Assembly: GCF_040643435.1 (NCBI RefSeq)
Contig: NZ_JBEYUH010000004.1
Location: forward strand, 297,724 to 361,723
Source of the DNA: Rhodococcus sp040643435
GTDB taxonomy: Bacteria; Actinomycetota; Actinomycetes; Mycobacteriales; Mycobacteriaceae
Reading direction: 5' to 3'
DNA: 64,000 nt
Under the pieces are notes generated by a model. The model saw only the letters and a program-made list of their open reading frames with translations, was not told the DNA's origin and did no database searches. Below are positions 8,022 to 16,248 of the stretch, piece after piece. Position 1 is the stretch's first letter; each line of letters begins with the position of its first letter. Both the position numbers and the translations under genes were made by a program.

Positions 8022-9539
8022 ATGACCACCGATCCGCGTCGGAGCACTGTCGACGGCATCCTCCACCGCACCGCCGCGCGTTACCCGGACCGCGTCGCGC
8101 TGCGCTTCGGTGACCGGGAGTTCACCTACCGCGAACTCGACGACGCGGTCACCCGGTCCGCCGCCCACCTGCTTTCTCTCGGGCTGAGCAGCGGCGACCG
8201 TGTGGCCGCCTACGGCACGAATTCCGACGCCTATGCGATCGGTTATCTCGCCGCCGCACGTGCCGGACTGGTGCACGTGCCGATCAACTACGCACTGAGC
8301 GGTGAAGAACTGTCGTACCTGCTCGGTCAGTCGGGCGCGAAGGCAGTGCTCGTGGATCCCGCTTTGGCGGACAACCTCCGGCAGGTGCTTGCCGAGATAC
8401 CGGCCGAGACCGTCGTGCCCCTGCGGGACGCCGACGATTCGCTGCTGTCGGTGGCGCAGTCCGGCGCCGTGCCGGCGCTCGACGTGACCGTCGCCGACAC
8501 CGATCTCGTGCAGCTGCTCTACACATCCGGTACGACGTCGAAGCCCAAGGGCGCCATGATGACCCACCGGGCGCTGATCTTCGAGTACGTCTCGTCGGTC
8601 GAGGCGCTCGACCTGTCCGCGGACGACGACCCGCTCGTGTGCATGCCGCTCTATCATTCGGCCGCCATGCACGTCTTCCTGCTCCCGTATTTCGCGGTCG
8701 GTGCGACCGTGCGATTGCTGCCCGCACCCGATGTCGCCGAGATTCTCCGGCTGGTCGAGGAGGAAGGCATCGGATCACTGTTCCTCGCCCCGACCGTGTG
8801 GGTGCCGCTGACCAACCACCCCGATCTCGACACCCGCGACCTGTCGTCGCTGCGCAAGGCGCAGTACGGGGCGTCGATCATGCCCGTCACCGTCCTCGAA
8901 CGACTTCGCAGTCGATACCCCGATCTCGGCTTCTACAACTGTTTCGGGCAGTCCGAGATCGGCCCGCTCGCCACCGTGCTCCGCCCCGAGGAGCACGACG
9001 CGCGTCCCGCCTCGTGCGGCCGGGCGGTGCTGTTCGTCGAAACCCGTGTCGTCGACGCCGAGGGTAACGACGTTCCCGATGGTGAACCCGGCGAGATCCT
9101 CTACCGCTCACCGCAATTGTGCCTCGGCTACTGGGAGAACCCGGACGCCACCGAAGAAGCGTTCCGCGACGGATGGTTCCATTCCGGCGACCTCGTCACC
9201 CGGGACGAAGCAGGATTCATCACCGTCGTGGACCGCATCAAGGACGTCATCAACACCGGCGGCATCCTCGTCGCCTCGCGCGAGGTCGAGGACGCGATCT
9301 ACACGCACTCGGCTGTCGCGGAAGTCGCCGTGATCGGCACCCCCGACGACAAGTGGATCGAGGCGGTCACCGCGGTGGTCGTACTCAAGGACGGGCACGA
9401 GGTCACCGAGAGCGAATTGACCGATCACGTCAAGCAGCGTCTGGCGCCGTTCAAGGTGCCGAAGAAGGTGCAGTTCGTGGACACGCTGCCCCGCAACCAG
9501 AGCGGAAAACTCCTCAAGCGCGAATTGCGCGGTTCCTGA
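8022..9539 (+). CDS. Acyl-CoA synthetase (fatty-acid CoA ligase, FadD type)
   Basis: A 505-residue ANL-superfamily enzyme that adenylates a carboxylic acid and transfers it to CoA. The P-loop motif LLYTSGTTSKPKGAMMTH lies near residues 165-182. The FGQSEIGPLATVL segment stands for the YGxTE motif, GWFHSGDLV for the hinge aspartate region, and the C-terminus has PRNQSGKLLKRELR with the catalytic Lys. Together with the crotonase before and the dehydrogenase after it (44-base gap), it should activate a fatty or aryl-alkyl acid for beta-oxidation. Confidence 0.9.
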   Translation: MTTDPRRSTVDGILHRTAARYPDRVALRFGDREFTYRELDDAVTRSAAHLLSLGLSSGDRVAAYGTNSDAYAIGYLAAARAGLVHVPINYALSGEELSYLLGQSGAKAVLVDPALADNLRQVLAEIPAETVVPLRDADDSLLSVAQSGAVPALDVTVADTDLVQLLYTSGTTSKPKGAMMTHRALIFEYVSSVEALDLSADDDPLVCMPLYHSAAMHVFLLPYFAVGATVRLLPAPDVAEILRLVEEEGIGSLFLAPTVWVPLTNHPDLDTRDLSSLRKAQYGASIMPVTVLERLRSRYPDLGFYNCFGQSEIGPLATVLRPEEHDARPASCGRAVLFVETRVVDAEGNDVPDGEPGEILYRSPQLCLGYWENPDATEEAFRDGWFHSGDLVTRDEAGFITVVDRIKDVINTGGILVASREVEDAIYTHSAVAEVAVIGTPDDKWIEAVTAVVVLKDGHEVTESELTDHVKQRLAPFKVPKKVQFVDTLPRNQSGKLLKRELRGS

Positions 9540-9583
9540 CTCGATCCCTTCCGATCCGACCCCTGCGAAAAGGAATCCACCGA

Positions 9584-10735
9584 ATGGCGAAGAAGCATGT
9601 CCCCTCCTGGCACGACGAAGAGGTCTCTGCCGTCTACGATCTCGCACGCGACTTCTTCGAGCGCGAGGTCATGGCGAAGGCCGAGAAGTGGGACTCGCAG
9701 CGTCGCATCGACCGTGAGGTGTGGCTCGAGGCCGGCAAGCTCGGTCTGCTGTGCTGTTCGATCCCCGAGGAGTACGGCGGTGGCGGCGGCACCTTCGCTC
9801 ACGACCTTGCGGTGTTCGATGCGCAAGGTTATTCCGGCGATCTCGCCTTCGGCAATTCCGTCCACAGCGGCATCGTCGCGCACTACATCCTCGAGTACGG
9901 CAACGAGGAGCAGAAGAAGGCATGGCTCCCGGGCATGGCCACCGGTGAGATCCTCGGCGCAATCGGCATGACCGAACCGGGCGCCGGCTCGGACCTCAAG
10001 GCCATCAAGACCACCGCGACCCGCGACGGCGATCACTACGTCGTCAACGGTTCGAAGACCTTCATCACCAACGGCTCGTCGGCCGACGTCATCGTCCTCG
10101 CCGTCAAGACCGACCCGAAGGCCGGCGCCAAGGGCGTGTCGCTGCTCATCGTGGATCTTCGTGACACACCGGGCTTCTCGGTGGGCCGCGTGCTCGACAA
10201 GGTCGGCCAGCACGCCGCCGACACCTCCGAGCTGTCGTTCGTCGACGTGCGAGTGCCCGTGACGAACCTGCTCGGCGAATCCGAAGGCCTCGGCTTCGGC
10301 CAGCTCATGGCGCAGCTCGTGCAGGAACGCCTGATCATCGGTGCGCAGGCCGCCGGTGCGATGGACCGGGCTGTCGAGGAGACCGTTCGCTACACCAAGG
10401 CGCGACAGGCGTTCGGGCACAGCCTGTTCGAGTTCCAGAACACGGCGTTCGAACTCGCCGAGTGCCAGACCATCGCTCGCACGAGCCGCATCTTCCTCGA
10501 TCACTGCATCGAGCAGCACCTGAAGGGTGAACTCGACGCGTCCGACGCCGCGATGGTCAAGTACTGGCTGACCGACAAGCAGTGTGAGGTCATCGACCGT
10601 TGCGTGCAGTTGCACGGCGGATACGGCTACATGCGCGAATATCTCATCGCGCGGATGTACGAGGACGCCCGCGTCCAGCGAATCTACGCAGGTGCCAACG
10701 AAGTTATGAAATCGCTTATCGCACGGTCGCTCTGA
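9584..10735 (+). CDS. Acyl-CoA dehydrogenase, long-chain (LCAD/IVD) type
   Basis: A 383-residue FAD enzyme that introduces the alpha-beta double bond in acyl-CoA. FAD-binding motifs AIGMTEPGAGSDLKAIKT and TFITNG are clear. The residue equivalent to the MCAD catalytic Glu is Ala (IYAGANEVMK), but Glu248 in QLVQERLIIG matches the LCAD/isovaleryl-CoA dehydrogenase position of the catalytic base. It is therefore an active enzyme of that subclass. The ATG at 9584 gives the canonical N-terminus; a longer frame from 9119 is out-of-frame overlap with the ligase. Confidence 0.92.
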   Translation: MAKKHVPSWHDEEVSAVYDLARDFFEREVMAKAEKWDSQRRIDREVWLEAGKLGLLCCSIPEEYGGGGGTFAHDLAVFDAQGYSGDLAFGNSVHSGIVAHYILEYGNEEQKKAWLPGMATGEILGAIGMTEPGAGSDLKAIKTTATRDGDHYVVNGSKTFITNGSSADVIVLAVKTDPKAGAKGVSLLIVDLRDTPGFSVGRVLDKVGQHAADTSELSFVDVRVPVTNLLGESEGLGFGQLMAQLVQERLIIGAQAAGAMDRAVEETVRYTKARQAFGHSLFEFQNTAFELAECQTIARTSRIFLDHCIEQHLKGELDASDAAMVKYWLTDKQCEVIDRCVQLHGGYGYMREYLIARMYEDARVQRIYAGANEVMKSLIARSL

Positions 10736-10751
10736 GGTAGACCTCGGGGCG

Positions 10752-10784
10752 GTACCTCACCACGGCCGACTCGTGGTGAGGTAC
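10752..10784. terminator. Hairpin between convergent genes
   Basis: A 13-bp perfect stem (GTACCTCACCACG, 10752-10764, with 10772-10784) and a seven-base loop follow the dehydrogenase stop. They overlap the last codons of the convergent thioesterase. It probably terminates the forward operon and may also end the reverse one. Confidence 0.7.
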
Positions 10785-11266
10785 TTCGCCATCTCCTGGC
10801 TCTGCCGGCGGTGCACTCGGCGATGCTCCGCCCGCTCGTCGCCGGACTTGTTGAGTTTGCGTTCCTCTTCGGACTCCGGGAGTACCGGAGGGACGTGCGT
10901 GGGTCGTCCGCCGTCGTCGATCGCGACGAAGGTCAGGAAGGCCGTTGCGGCGATGCGTCGATCACCGCTGCGCAGATCTTCGGCGGTGACCTTCACGAAC
11001 ACCTCCATCGAACTGTGGCCGGTCCAGGTCACGAACGATTCGAGGCACACGGAGTCCGAGGGGCGGACGGGTTCGAGGAAGGCCACCGAGTCGGTCGACG
11101 CCGTCACAACGGAGGCGCGACTGTGGCGTGTCGCCGAAATCGACGCGGTCATGTCGATGTCGCTCATCAGTTTCCCGCCGAACAACGTGTTGTGGTCGTT
11201 GACGTCGTTGGGAAACACCCTGCTGGTCTTGATGACTCGTGATTCTCGGCAAGGTTTGGCCTGCAC
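10757..11266 (-). CDS. Acyl-CoA thioesterase, hotdog fold (YciA/BACH type)
   Basis: A 169-residue hotdog thioesterase that hydrolyses acyl-CoA to free acid and CoA. The active-site patch DVNDHNTLFGGKLMSDIDMTASISA near the N-terminus is the family signature. The C-terminus is a charged, Arg- and Glu-rich tail. The GTG at 11266 is chosen because AAAGGA lies seven bases upstream and the residues before it do not resemble the family. It is convergent with the beta-oxidation genes and may recycle CoA for them. Confidence 0.85.
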   Translation of the reverse strand: MQAKPCRESRVIKTSRVFPNDVNDHNTLFGGKLMSDIDMTASISATRHSRASVVTASTDSVAFLEPVRPSDSVCLESFVTWTGHSSMEVFVKVTAEDLRSGDRRIAATAFLTFVAIDDGGRPTHVPPVLPESEEERKLNKSGDERAEHRRVHRRQSQEMAKYLTTSRPW

Positions 11267-11327
11267 GCGTGGTCCTTTCGTAGGTCGTGCTCGCGGCGGG
11301 ATCTCCGCCGGATGCACCTCGTCAAGC

Positions 11328-11807
11328 CTACGGCTGTTTCGCAGGGACGGACGCCGGCCGCGTGTGATGTTCGACGAGCTTGGTCAGCATCGAGCAGAGC
11401 AGGTCGCGTTCGTCCGCGTCGAGGGGTGCGAACGCCTCGTCCTGCGCTTCGGTCAGCACCTGTTCGAGATCGAACAGCCGCCTGCGACCCCTGCTCGGGA
11501 GAGTGATGATGTTGCGCCGCCGATCGGCAGGGTCGGGAGTGCGTTCGACGTACCGCCGATCGACGAGCGCGTCGACGGTGGCCGCGACGTCGCTGCGATC
11601 GAGGCCGCAGCGTCGGGCCAGGTCGACCTGGCTGGACGGACCGTACTCCGCGAGGGCTGCCAGGATTCGATAGTGGTGTCCGCGGGCGTCGGTGGAATCG
11701 AGTCGGTCGAACACGACGCGATGTACGTGTCGCGCTGCCTGGGTCATGAGGTAGCTGGGAAGGTGCCCGAGGCGATCGGGACCGGCCGCGTCGTGGGTGG
11801 CGGACAT
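11328..11807 (-). CDS. MarR-family transcriptional regulator
   Basis: A 159-residue winged-helix protein. Residues ~45-75 (YRILAALAEYGPSSQVDLARRCGLDRSDVAATVDALVDRRYVERTPDPADRRRNIITLP) form the helix-turn-helix and wing with the typical MarR DRR turn. The ATG at 11807 is preferred over the longer frame to 11909, which runs into unrelated basic residues. Its gene is followed by a weak six-base hairpin (11294-11310) before the thioesterase gene. Targets cannot be inferred beyond the adjacent thioesterase. Confidence 0.85.
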   Translation of the reverse strand: MSATHDAAGPDRLGHLPSYLMTQAARHVHRVVFDRLDSTDARGHHYRILAALAEYGPSSQVDLARRCGLDRSDVAATVDALVDRRYVERTPDPADRRRNIITLPSRGRRRLFDLEQVLTEAQDEAFAPLDADERDLLCSMLTKLVEHHTRPASVPAKQP

Positions 11808-11850
11808 GCGGTCGAGTCTACGAGCACGCCGATGGTGGATCGAGACCCCG

Positions 11851-12813
11851 TCACCGCTGTCGGTGGTCGGTGATCGGCGTGCGGGGCCCGCGCTTGGGCA
11901 CGCGTGCAAATCCCCCGGACTCGACGATCAGTCGTACGGCCCGATATCGTTGGGGGCGCAACGGTTCGAGGTACTCGATCATGCCCGCATCGTCGAGAGG
12001 CCTGCCGAGCAGTGCCCACCCGACGACCTTCGCGAGATGGTAGTCGCCGACGGAGAGCGCGTCGGCGTCGCCGAACGCGCGTTGTGCGACCTCCGCGGCC
12101 GTCCACACTCCTACTCCCGGCACGACCCGCAGCGTGCGCCGGGCCTCGGCGGCCGGTTCGTGCACGAGTCGCTCGAGGGAGTCGGCGAGCCGGGCACATC
12201 GCACGAGGGTTCGTGCCCGCCCGGGATCGACATTCGCACGATGGAACTCCCACGACGGCACCGTCCGCCACGTCTGTGCCGACGGCGGGACGTGCATACC
12301 TTCCGGTGCCGGCCCCGGCGCCGGATCACCGAACCGTGTGACGAGGCGCCGCCACGAGGCGAACGCCGCCACCCCGTGCACGCGTTGTTCGAGGACGGCC
12401 GGCACCAGGGATTCGAGCACCCGGCCGGTGCGGGGAATCCGCAGGGCGGGCATGCGCCGGTGAGCCTCGACGAGCAGAGGGTGCTCCGGAACGAAGCCGG
12501 ACGGGTCGTCGTCGGCGCCCAGCAGCGCCGGCAGTCGCTCGACCAGTTCGGATGCACCCGGACCCCACGCCAGACACCGCGCGCCGTGCGGGCCGTCCTG
12601 GGTGAGCCGGTAGGTCACGGCTCCGGTGTCCATGCGGGAGGTGCGCCAGACGGCGCCTGCGACGACGCGATGACACGGATCCCACGGCCCGCGCTGAAGC
12701 GGGCGCAGGGTGCGCACCACATCGACCGGCCACGGCACGCGCACGCGGGTATCGAGAGGTGCGTCGTCCACCACCCTCGCGATGCGACGGTCACGCTCGT
12801 GGGACACGGTCAC
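11851..12813 (-). CDS. DNA-3-methyladenine glycosylase II-like (HhH-GPD) protein
   Basis: A protein of about 320 residues, homologous in layout to AlkA-like base-excision glycosylases. Its C-terminal half carries the helix-hairpin-helix and GPD-type segment LRVVPGVGVWTAAEVAQRAFGDADALSVGDYHLAKVVG, with the catalytic Asp expected in VGDYH. The N-terminal part is the AlkA-like domain (TYRLTQDGPHGARCLAWGPGA). I start at the GTG at 12813, with GTG 12807 possible; the open frame extends further upstream only because it is antisense to the RNase H gene. It is divergent from RNase HI. Confidence 0.85.
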   Translation of the reverse strand: MTVSHERDRRIARVVDDAPLDTRVRVPWPVDVVRTLRPLQRGPWDPCHRVVAGAVWRTSRMDTGAVTYRLTQDGPHGARCLAWGPGASELVERLPALLGADDDPSGFVPEHPLLVEAHRRMPALRIPRTGRVLESLVPAVLEQRVHGVAAFASWRRLVTRFGDPAPGPAPEGMHVPPSAQTWRTVPSWEFHRANVDPGRARTLVRCARLADSLERLVHEPAAEARRTLRVVPGVGVWTAAEVAQRAFGDADALSVGDYHLAKVVGWALLGRPLDDAGMIEYLEPLRPQRYRAVRLIVESGGFARVPKRGPRTPITDHRQR

Positions 12814-12882
12814 CGTCCTACCGTACTCCGGGCGCTGGAGCCGACTTTCGCGGTGTCGGAGGGTGCGGCTATGGTCGGGCGC

Positions 12883-13401
12883 ATGATCATCGTGAGCACC
12901 GACGGATCCTGCCTTCGCAATCCCGGCGGCGCCATCGGGTGGGCGTGGGTCAATCACGAAGGGCCCAGCGCCTCGGGCGGCGAGCGTTCGGGCACGAATC
13001 AGATCGCCGAGCTCCGAGCGGTGCTCGAGGCGCTGCGCGCGCATCCCGGTTCCGAGCCGATGATCATCGAATCCGATTCGCAGTACGCGATCAAGTGCGC
13101 CTCCGAATGGCTGCCCGGATGGAAGCGCAAGGGCTGGAAGACGGCCACGGGCGCGCCGGTGAAGAACCTCGAGCTCGTACGCGCCATCGATCACGAACTC
13201 ACCGAGCGCACCGGTCCGGTGCGCTTCCGGTGGGTGCGCGGCCACGTCGGCAACCACTTCAACGAGATGGCCGACACCCTCGCCGGGCAGGCCGCCCGCG
13301 AGATCGCGGCGCGTCCCGGTCCGATCGAGGTGCCCAGCACGCCTGTGGTCGCGCACAAGCCGGCGAAGCGCGTCGACGACGCCGAGTTGACCCTGTTCTG
13401 A
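12883..13401 (+). CDS. rnhA: Ribonuclease HI
   Basis: A 172-residue RNase H that cleaves the RNA strand of RNA-DNA hybrids. The DEDD metal site is visible: STDGSC (first Asp), IAELRAV (Glu), IIESDSQYAI (Asp) and NEMADTLA (last Asp). A basic handle GWKRKGWKTATGAPV lies between. About 25 residues after the fold (PSTPVVAHKPAKRVDDAELTLF) form an extension. The ATG at 12883 gives the standard MIIVSTDGS start, and ATG 12871 is possible. The long open frame upstream is antisense to the glycosylase gene and is not coding. Confidence 0.92.
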   Translation: MIIVSTDGSCLRNPGGAIGWAWVNHEGPSASGGERSGTNQIAELRAVLEALRAHPGSEPMIIESDSQYAIKCASEWLPGWKRKGWKTATGAPVKNLELVRAIDHELTERTGPVRFRWVRGHVGNHFNEMADTLAGQAAREIAARPGPIEVPSTPVVAHKPAKRVDDAELTLF

Positions 13402-13428
13402 GCGGCCCCCGGCGGGGATCCCGGTCCG

Positions 13429-14187
13429 TCAGCGTGCGTAGACGGCTGTGGGTTGCCCGTTGATGTCGTGGACGGTCACGGGGGTGTCGAACACGTCGGT
13501 GAGGATCTCGTCCTGCATGATCTCGGCGGATGGGCCGCTGGTGACGATCAGACCGTCACGCAACGCGATGATGTGATCGGAGTACGCGGCGGCGATGTTC
13601 ACGTCATGGATGACGAGCACGATCGTCTTGCCGAGTTCGTCCGCTGCGCGTCGCAGCTGACGCATCATCAGCACGGCGTGCTTCATGTCGAGATTGTTGA
13701 GCGGCTCGTCGAGCAGGACGTACTTGGTGTCCTGCGCCAGCACCATCGCAACGAAGGTGCGTTGCCGCTGTCCGCCGGAGAGCTGGTCGAGGAAGCGGTC
13801 GGCGAAGTCGGTAAGGTTGAGGAACTCCATCGCCTCGTCGACATGCCGCTCGTCCTCCGCGGTGAGCCGGCCCTGGCAGTGCGGAAACCGGCCGAAGCCG
13901 ACCAATTCGCGGACCGTCAGGCGCGCGGTGATGTGGTTCTCCTGCCGCAGGATCGACACATGCTTGGCGAGTTCCTGCGTCTTCGTGGAATGAACGTCGA
14001 GCCCGCCGACGGTGACGGTGCCGGTGGTGGGCTGGAGGAGGCGCCCGATGATCGTCATGAGCGTCGACTTGCCGGCGCCGTTCGGTCCGATGAGCGACGT
14101 GATGCCGCCTTCGCGGATCGTGCCGGAGACTGGGCCGAGGACCCGCTTGTCCAGGTACGACATCGAGACGTCGTGGAACTCGATCAC
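13429..14187 (-). CDS. Iron-siderophore ABC transporter ATPase
   Basis: A 252-residue ATPase of the FecE/FepC type that powers siderophore import. Walker A is GPNGAGKST, the signature is LSGGQRQR, Walker B is KYVLLDEPLNN, and the switch His is in VIHDVN. The GTG at 14187 overlaps the stop of the permease before it, so the two are co-translated; the residues VIEFHDVSMSYL begin the family alignment. It is the last gene of a four-gene operon (17232 down to 13429). Confidence 0.9.
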   Translation of the reverse strand: MIEFHDVSMSYLDKRVLGPVSGTIREGGITSLIGPNGAGKSTLMTIIGRLLQPTTGTVTVGGLDVHSTKTQELAKHVSILRQENHITARLTVRELVGFGRFPHCQGRLTAEDERHVDEAMEFLNLTDFADRFLDQLSGGQRQRTFVAMVLAQDTKYVLLDEPLNNLDMKHAVLMMRQLRRAADELGKTIVLVIHDVNIAAAYSDHIIALRDGLIVTSGPSAEIMQDEILTDVFDTPVTVHDINGQPTAVYAR

Positions 14188-15194
14188 AGCGTTCCCTTTC
14201 TCAGGAGCATGAACAGGAACAAGATGCCGCCGACGAACTCGATGATCACCGTCAGGAATCCGCCCGCGTAGAAGACGTGCTGCATGAAGAACTGGCCGAA
14301 GGCCAGGGTCGTCACACCGAGCAGGAAGGCCATGGGCATGACGTACTGGTGCTTGTACGAACCTGTGATCTGGTAGGCGAGGGTGGCGATGAGGAAACCG
14401 AAGAAGGTCATCGGTCCGGCCAGTGCGGTCGCGAACGCCACGAGCAGCGCGATGAGGACGAGCATCAGCGTCAGCTCGCGCTTGTAAGCGACACCGATGT
14501 TGGTCGCGGTGTCGCGTCCGAGCAGCAGTGCGTCGAGGCGGTGACGACGACGCCACAGGATCACACCGACGACGATGCAGATGCCGAACGCGAGAGGCAG
14601 ATAGTCGCCGGGTACCGAGGACAGCCGGCCCATCAGTTCGACCGAGAGCATGTCGTACTCGGTGGGGGAGAGCACCCGCTGGATGAACGTCGAGAGACTG
14701 TCGAAGGCCATACCGAGCACGACGCCCACGAGCAGCATCAGGAACAGGCTGCCGAAACGCCCGGAGAACAGCCAGCGGTAGAGCAAGGTCGCCAACGCCA
14801 CCATGAGGGCGGTCTGCAGCACGAGCTTCGGGATGCCCTCGGACGTCGCGATCGCGGTCGCTCCGAAGAAGAAGACGGTCAGCGTCTGCATCAACGTGTA
14901 CAGGGAGTCGAACCCGATGATGGACGGCGTGAGGATGCGGTTGTCCGTGACCGTGTGGAACACGACCGTTCCCATGCCGTGCGCGAACGCCGCGACCAGC
15001 ATGGCTCCGAGGACGGTGAGACGGCGCGGGAAGGTGAAGTCGAACGAACCGCGGATGAACAGGAACAGATAGCAGGCGACCGCCAATGCGGCGATCACCG
15101 CGACGATCGCCAGACGCACACCCGGCGACAGACGGCGACGTTCGGCCTTACCGGCCGAAACGGCCCGCGTGCGTACGGAATCAAGCACTGACAT
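14184..15194 (-). CDS. Siderophore ABC transporter permease (FecCD family), subunit 2
   Basis: A 336-residue integral membrane protein with about nine or ten helices. The cytoplasmic coupling loop of FecCD permeases is around LGRDTATNIGVAYKRE, and PMTFFGFLIATLAYQITG corresponds to the conserved GPIxFVGLIVPH-like segment. It overlaps the upstream permease gene by 14 bases and the ATPase by four, consistent with stoichiometric translation. It should form a heterodimer with the 15181-16149 product, as in the FatCD/YclNO type systems. Confidence 0.9.
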   Translation of the reverse strand: MSVLDSVRTRAVSAGKAERRRLSPGVRLAIVAVIAALAVACYLFLFIRGSFDFTFPRRLTVLGAMLVAAFAHGMGTVVFHTVTDNRILTPSIIGFDSLYTLMQTLTVFFFGATAIATSEGIPKLVLQTALMVALATLLYRWLFSGRFGSLFLMLLVGVVLGMAFDSLSTFIQRVLSPTEYDMLSVELMGRLSSVPGDYLPLAFGICIVVGVILWRRRHRLDALLLGRDTATNIGVAYKRELTLMLVLIALLVAFATALAGPMTFFGFLIATLAYQITGSYKHQYVMPMAFLLGVTTLAFGQFFMQHVFYAGGFLTVIIEFVGGILFLFMLLRKGTL

Positions 15195-16149
15195 GACGAC
15201 GCTGCCTCAGAACCAGAGTGATGAAGACGACGGCGCCGACGACGCCGAGGACGACGGACGCGGGAATCTCCATCGGAGCGACGATCGTGCGGCCCACGAG
15301 ATCGCACGCGAGAAGCAGCCCGGCGCCGATGACGGCGACCCACGGCAGGTTCTTGTGCATGTCGTCGCCGAGCATCATCGACACGAGATTCGGGACGATC
15401 AGGCCCAGGAACGGGATGAAGCCCACCACCACGGTGGTGACACCGGTCGCGACGGCAACGAGGGTGACGCCGAGGAAGACGACTTGCTCGTATTTGAGGC
15501 CGACGTTGGTGGCGAGATCCTTACCGAGACCGGCGATGGTGAACCGGTTGGCGAGCAGATAGGCGAGGACCGCGACGATGAGCACGGCCCACAGGGGTTC
15601 GTAGAAGCCGCGCACCACGCTGCTGAAGCCACCCGAGCGCCAGGCCGACATGGATTGCAGCAGGTCGAAATTGCCGGCCAGGAAGGTGGTGATCGAGCCG
15701 ACGACCGCGCCGAGCATGATGCCGACGAGCGGCACGATGATCGACGATTTCAGAGCGATCCGGCGCAGGACGACGATGAAGACCATCGTGCCGGCGAACG
15801 CGAAGATCACCGCGATCACCATCTTGGTCATGGGCGAGGCGTTCGGAGCGACGATCAATGTCGCCAGCAGCCCGAGACCGGCCCACTGTGCCGTGCCCGC
15901 GGTGGTCGGTTCGACGAACTTGTTCTGGGTGATCAACTGCATGATCACGCCCGAGATGCTCATCGCGGCCGCCGCGAAGATCAGGGCGAGGGTGCGCGGC
16001 ACGCGGGAGATGAAGAACATCTCGCGGGCCGCAGGGTCGTTGATCAGCGACTCGATGGTGATGTCGTAGCCGCCCACCATCAGGGACGCCACGATCAGTG
16101 CCAGCACGACCACCGAGATCACCGGCAGCAGCACTTTGTTCTTCGTCAT
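15181..16149 (-). CDS. Siderophore ABC transporter permease (FecCD family), subunit 1
   Basis: A 322-residue membrane protein. FecCD landmarks are RVPRTLALIFAAAAMSISGVIMQ near the N-terminus, LGKDLATNVGL for the coupling helix, and VGFIPFLGLIVPNLVSMM near the C-terminus. The ATG at 16149 (MTKNKVLLP) is preferred over an earlier in-frame start at 16182, because the hairpin at 16183-16223 lies immediately before it. It is the first permease of the operon, 99 bases after the binding-protein gene. Confidence 0.9.
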   Translation of the reverse strand: MTKNKVLLPVISVVVLALIVASLMVGGYDITIESLINDPAAREMFFISRVPRTLALIFAAAAMSISGVIMQLITQNKFVEPTTAGTAQWAGLGLLATLIVAPNASPMTKMVIAVIFAFAGTMVFIVVLRRIALKSSIIVPLVGIMLGAVVGSITTFLAGNFDLLQSMSAWRSGGFSSVVRGFYEPLWAVLIVAVLAYLLANRFTIAGLGKDLATNVGLKYEQVVFLGVTLVAVATGVTTVVVGFIPFLGLIVPNLVSMMLGDDMHKNLPWVAVIGAGLLLACDLVGRTIVAPMEIPASVVLGVVGAVVFITLVLRQRRHVSA

Positions 16150-16182
16150 GGGACTCGGATCTCGAGAAGTGCACTCGCGCAT

Positions 16183-16223
16183 GCAGCCTGCCCCGGCCCG
16201 TGATCCGGGCCGGGGCAGGCTGC
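16183..16223 (-). other. Strong hairpin between binding-protein and permease genes
   Basis: A perfect 18-bp stem (16183-16200 with 16206-16223; GCAGCCTGCCCCGGCCCG arm) has a five-base loop. It lies 25 bases after the binding-protein stop and 34 bases before the first permease start. No U-run follows. Such an element usually gives partial termination or 3' end protection, so that the binding protein is made in excess over the membrane subunits. Confidence 0.7.
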
Positions 16224-16248
16224 TTACGGAGCGCTGAGCAACAGGGAC

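Noticed and set aside
9119..9583. N-terminal extension of the LCAD-like dehydrogenase
   Set aside because: The frame overlaps the CoA ligase gene out of frame, and the extra residues are Arg-rich without homology. The ATG at 9584 is the real start.
11797..12870. Long forward open frame ahead of RNase HI
   Set aside because: It is antisense to the glycosylase gene, composed of Arg/Pro/Gly-rich residues without family features, and results from GC bias at third positions.
14277..16203. Long forward frames opposite the siderophore permeases
   Set aside because: They mirror the membrane-protein genes and are rich in Glu, His, Arg and Asp, as expected from antisense of hydrophobic codons.
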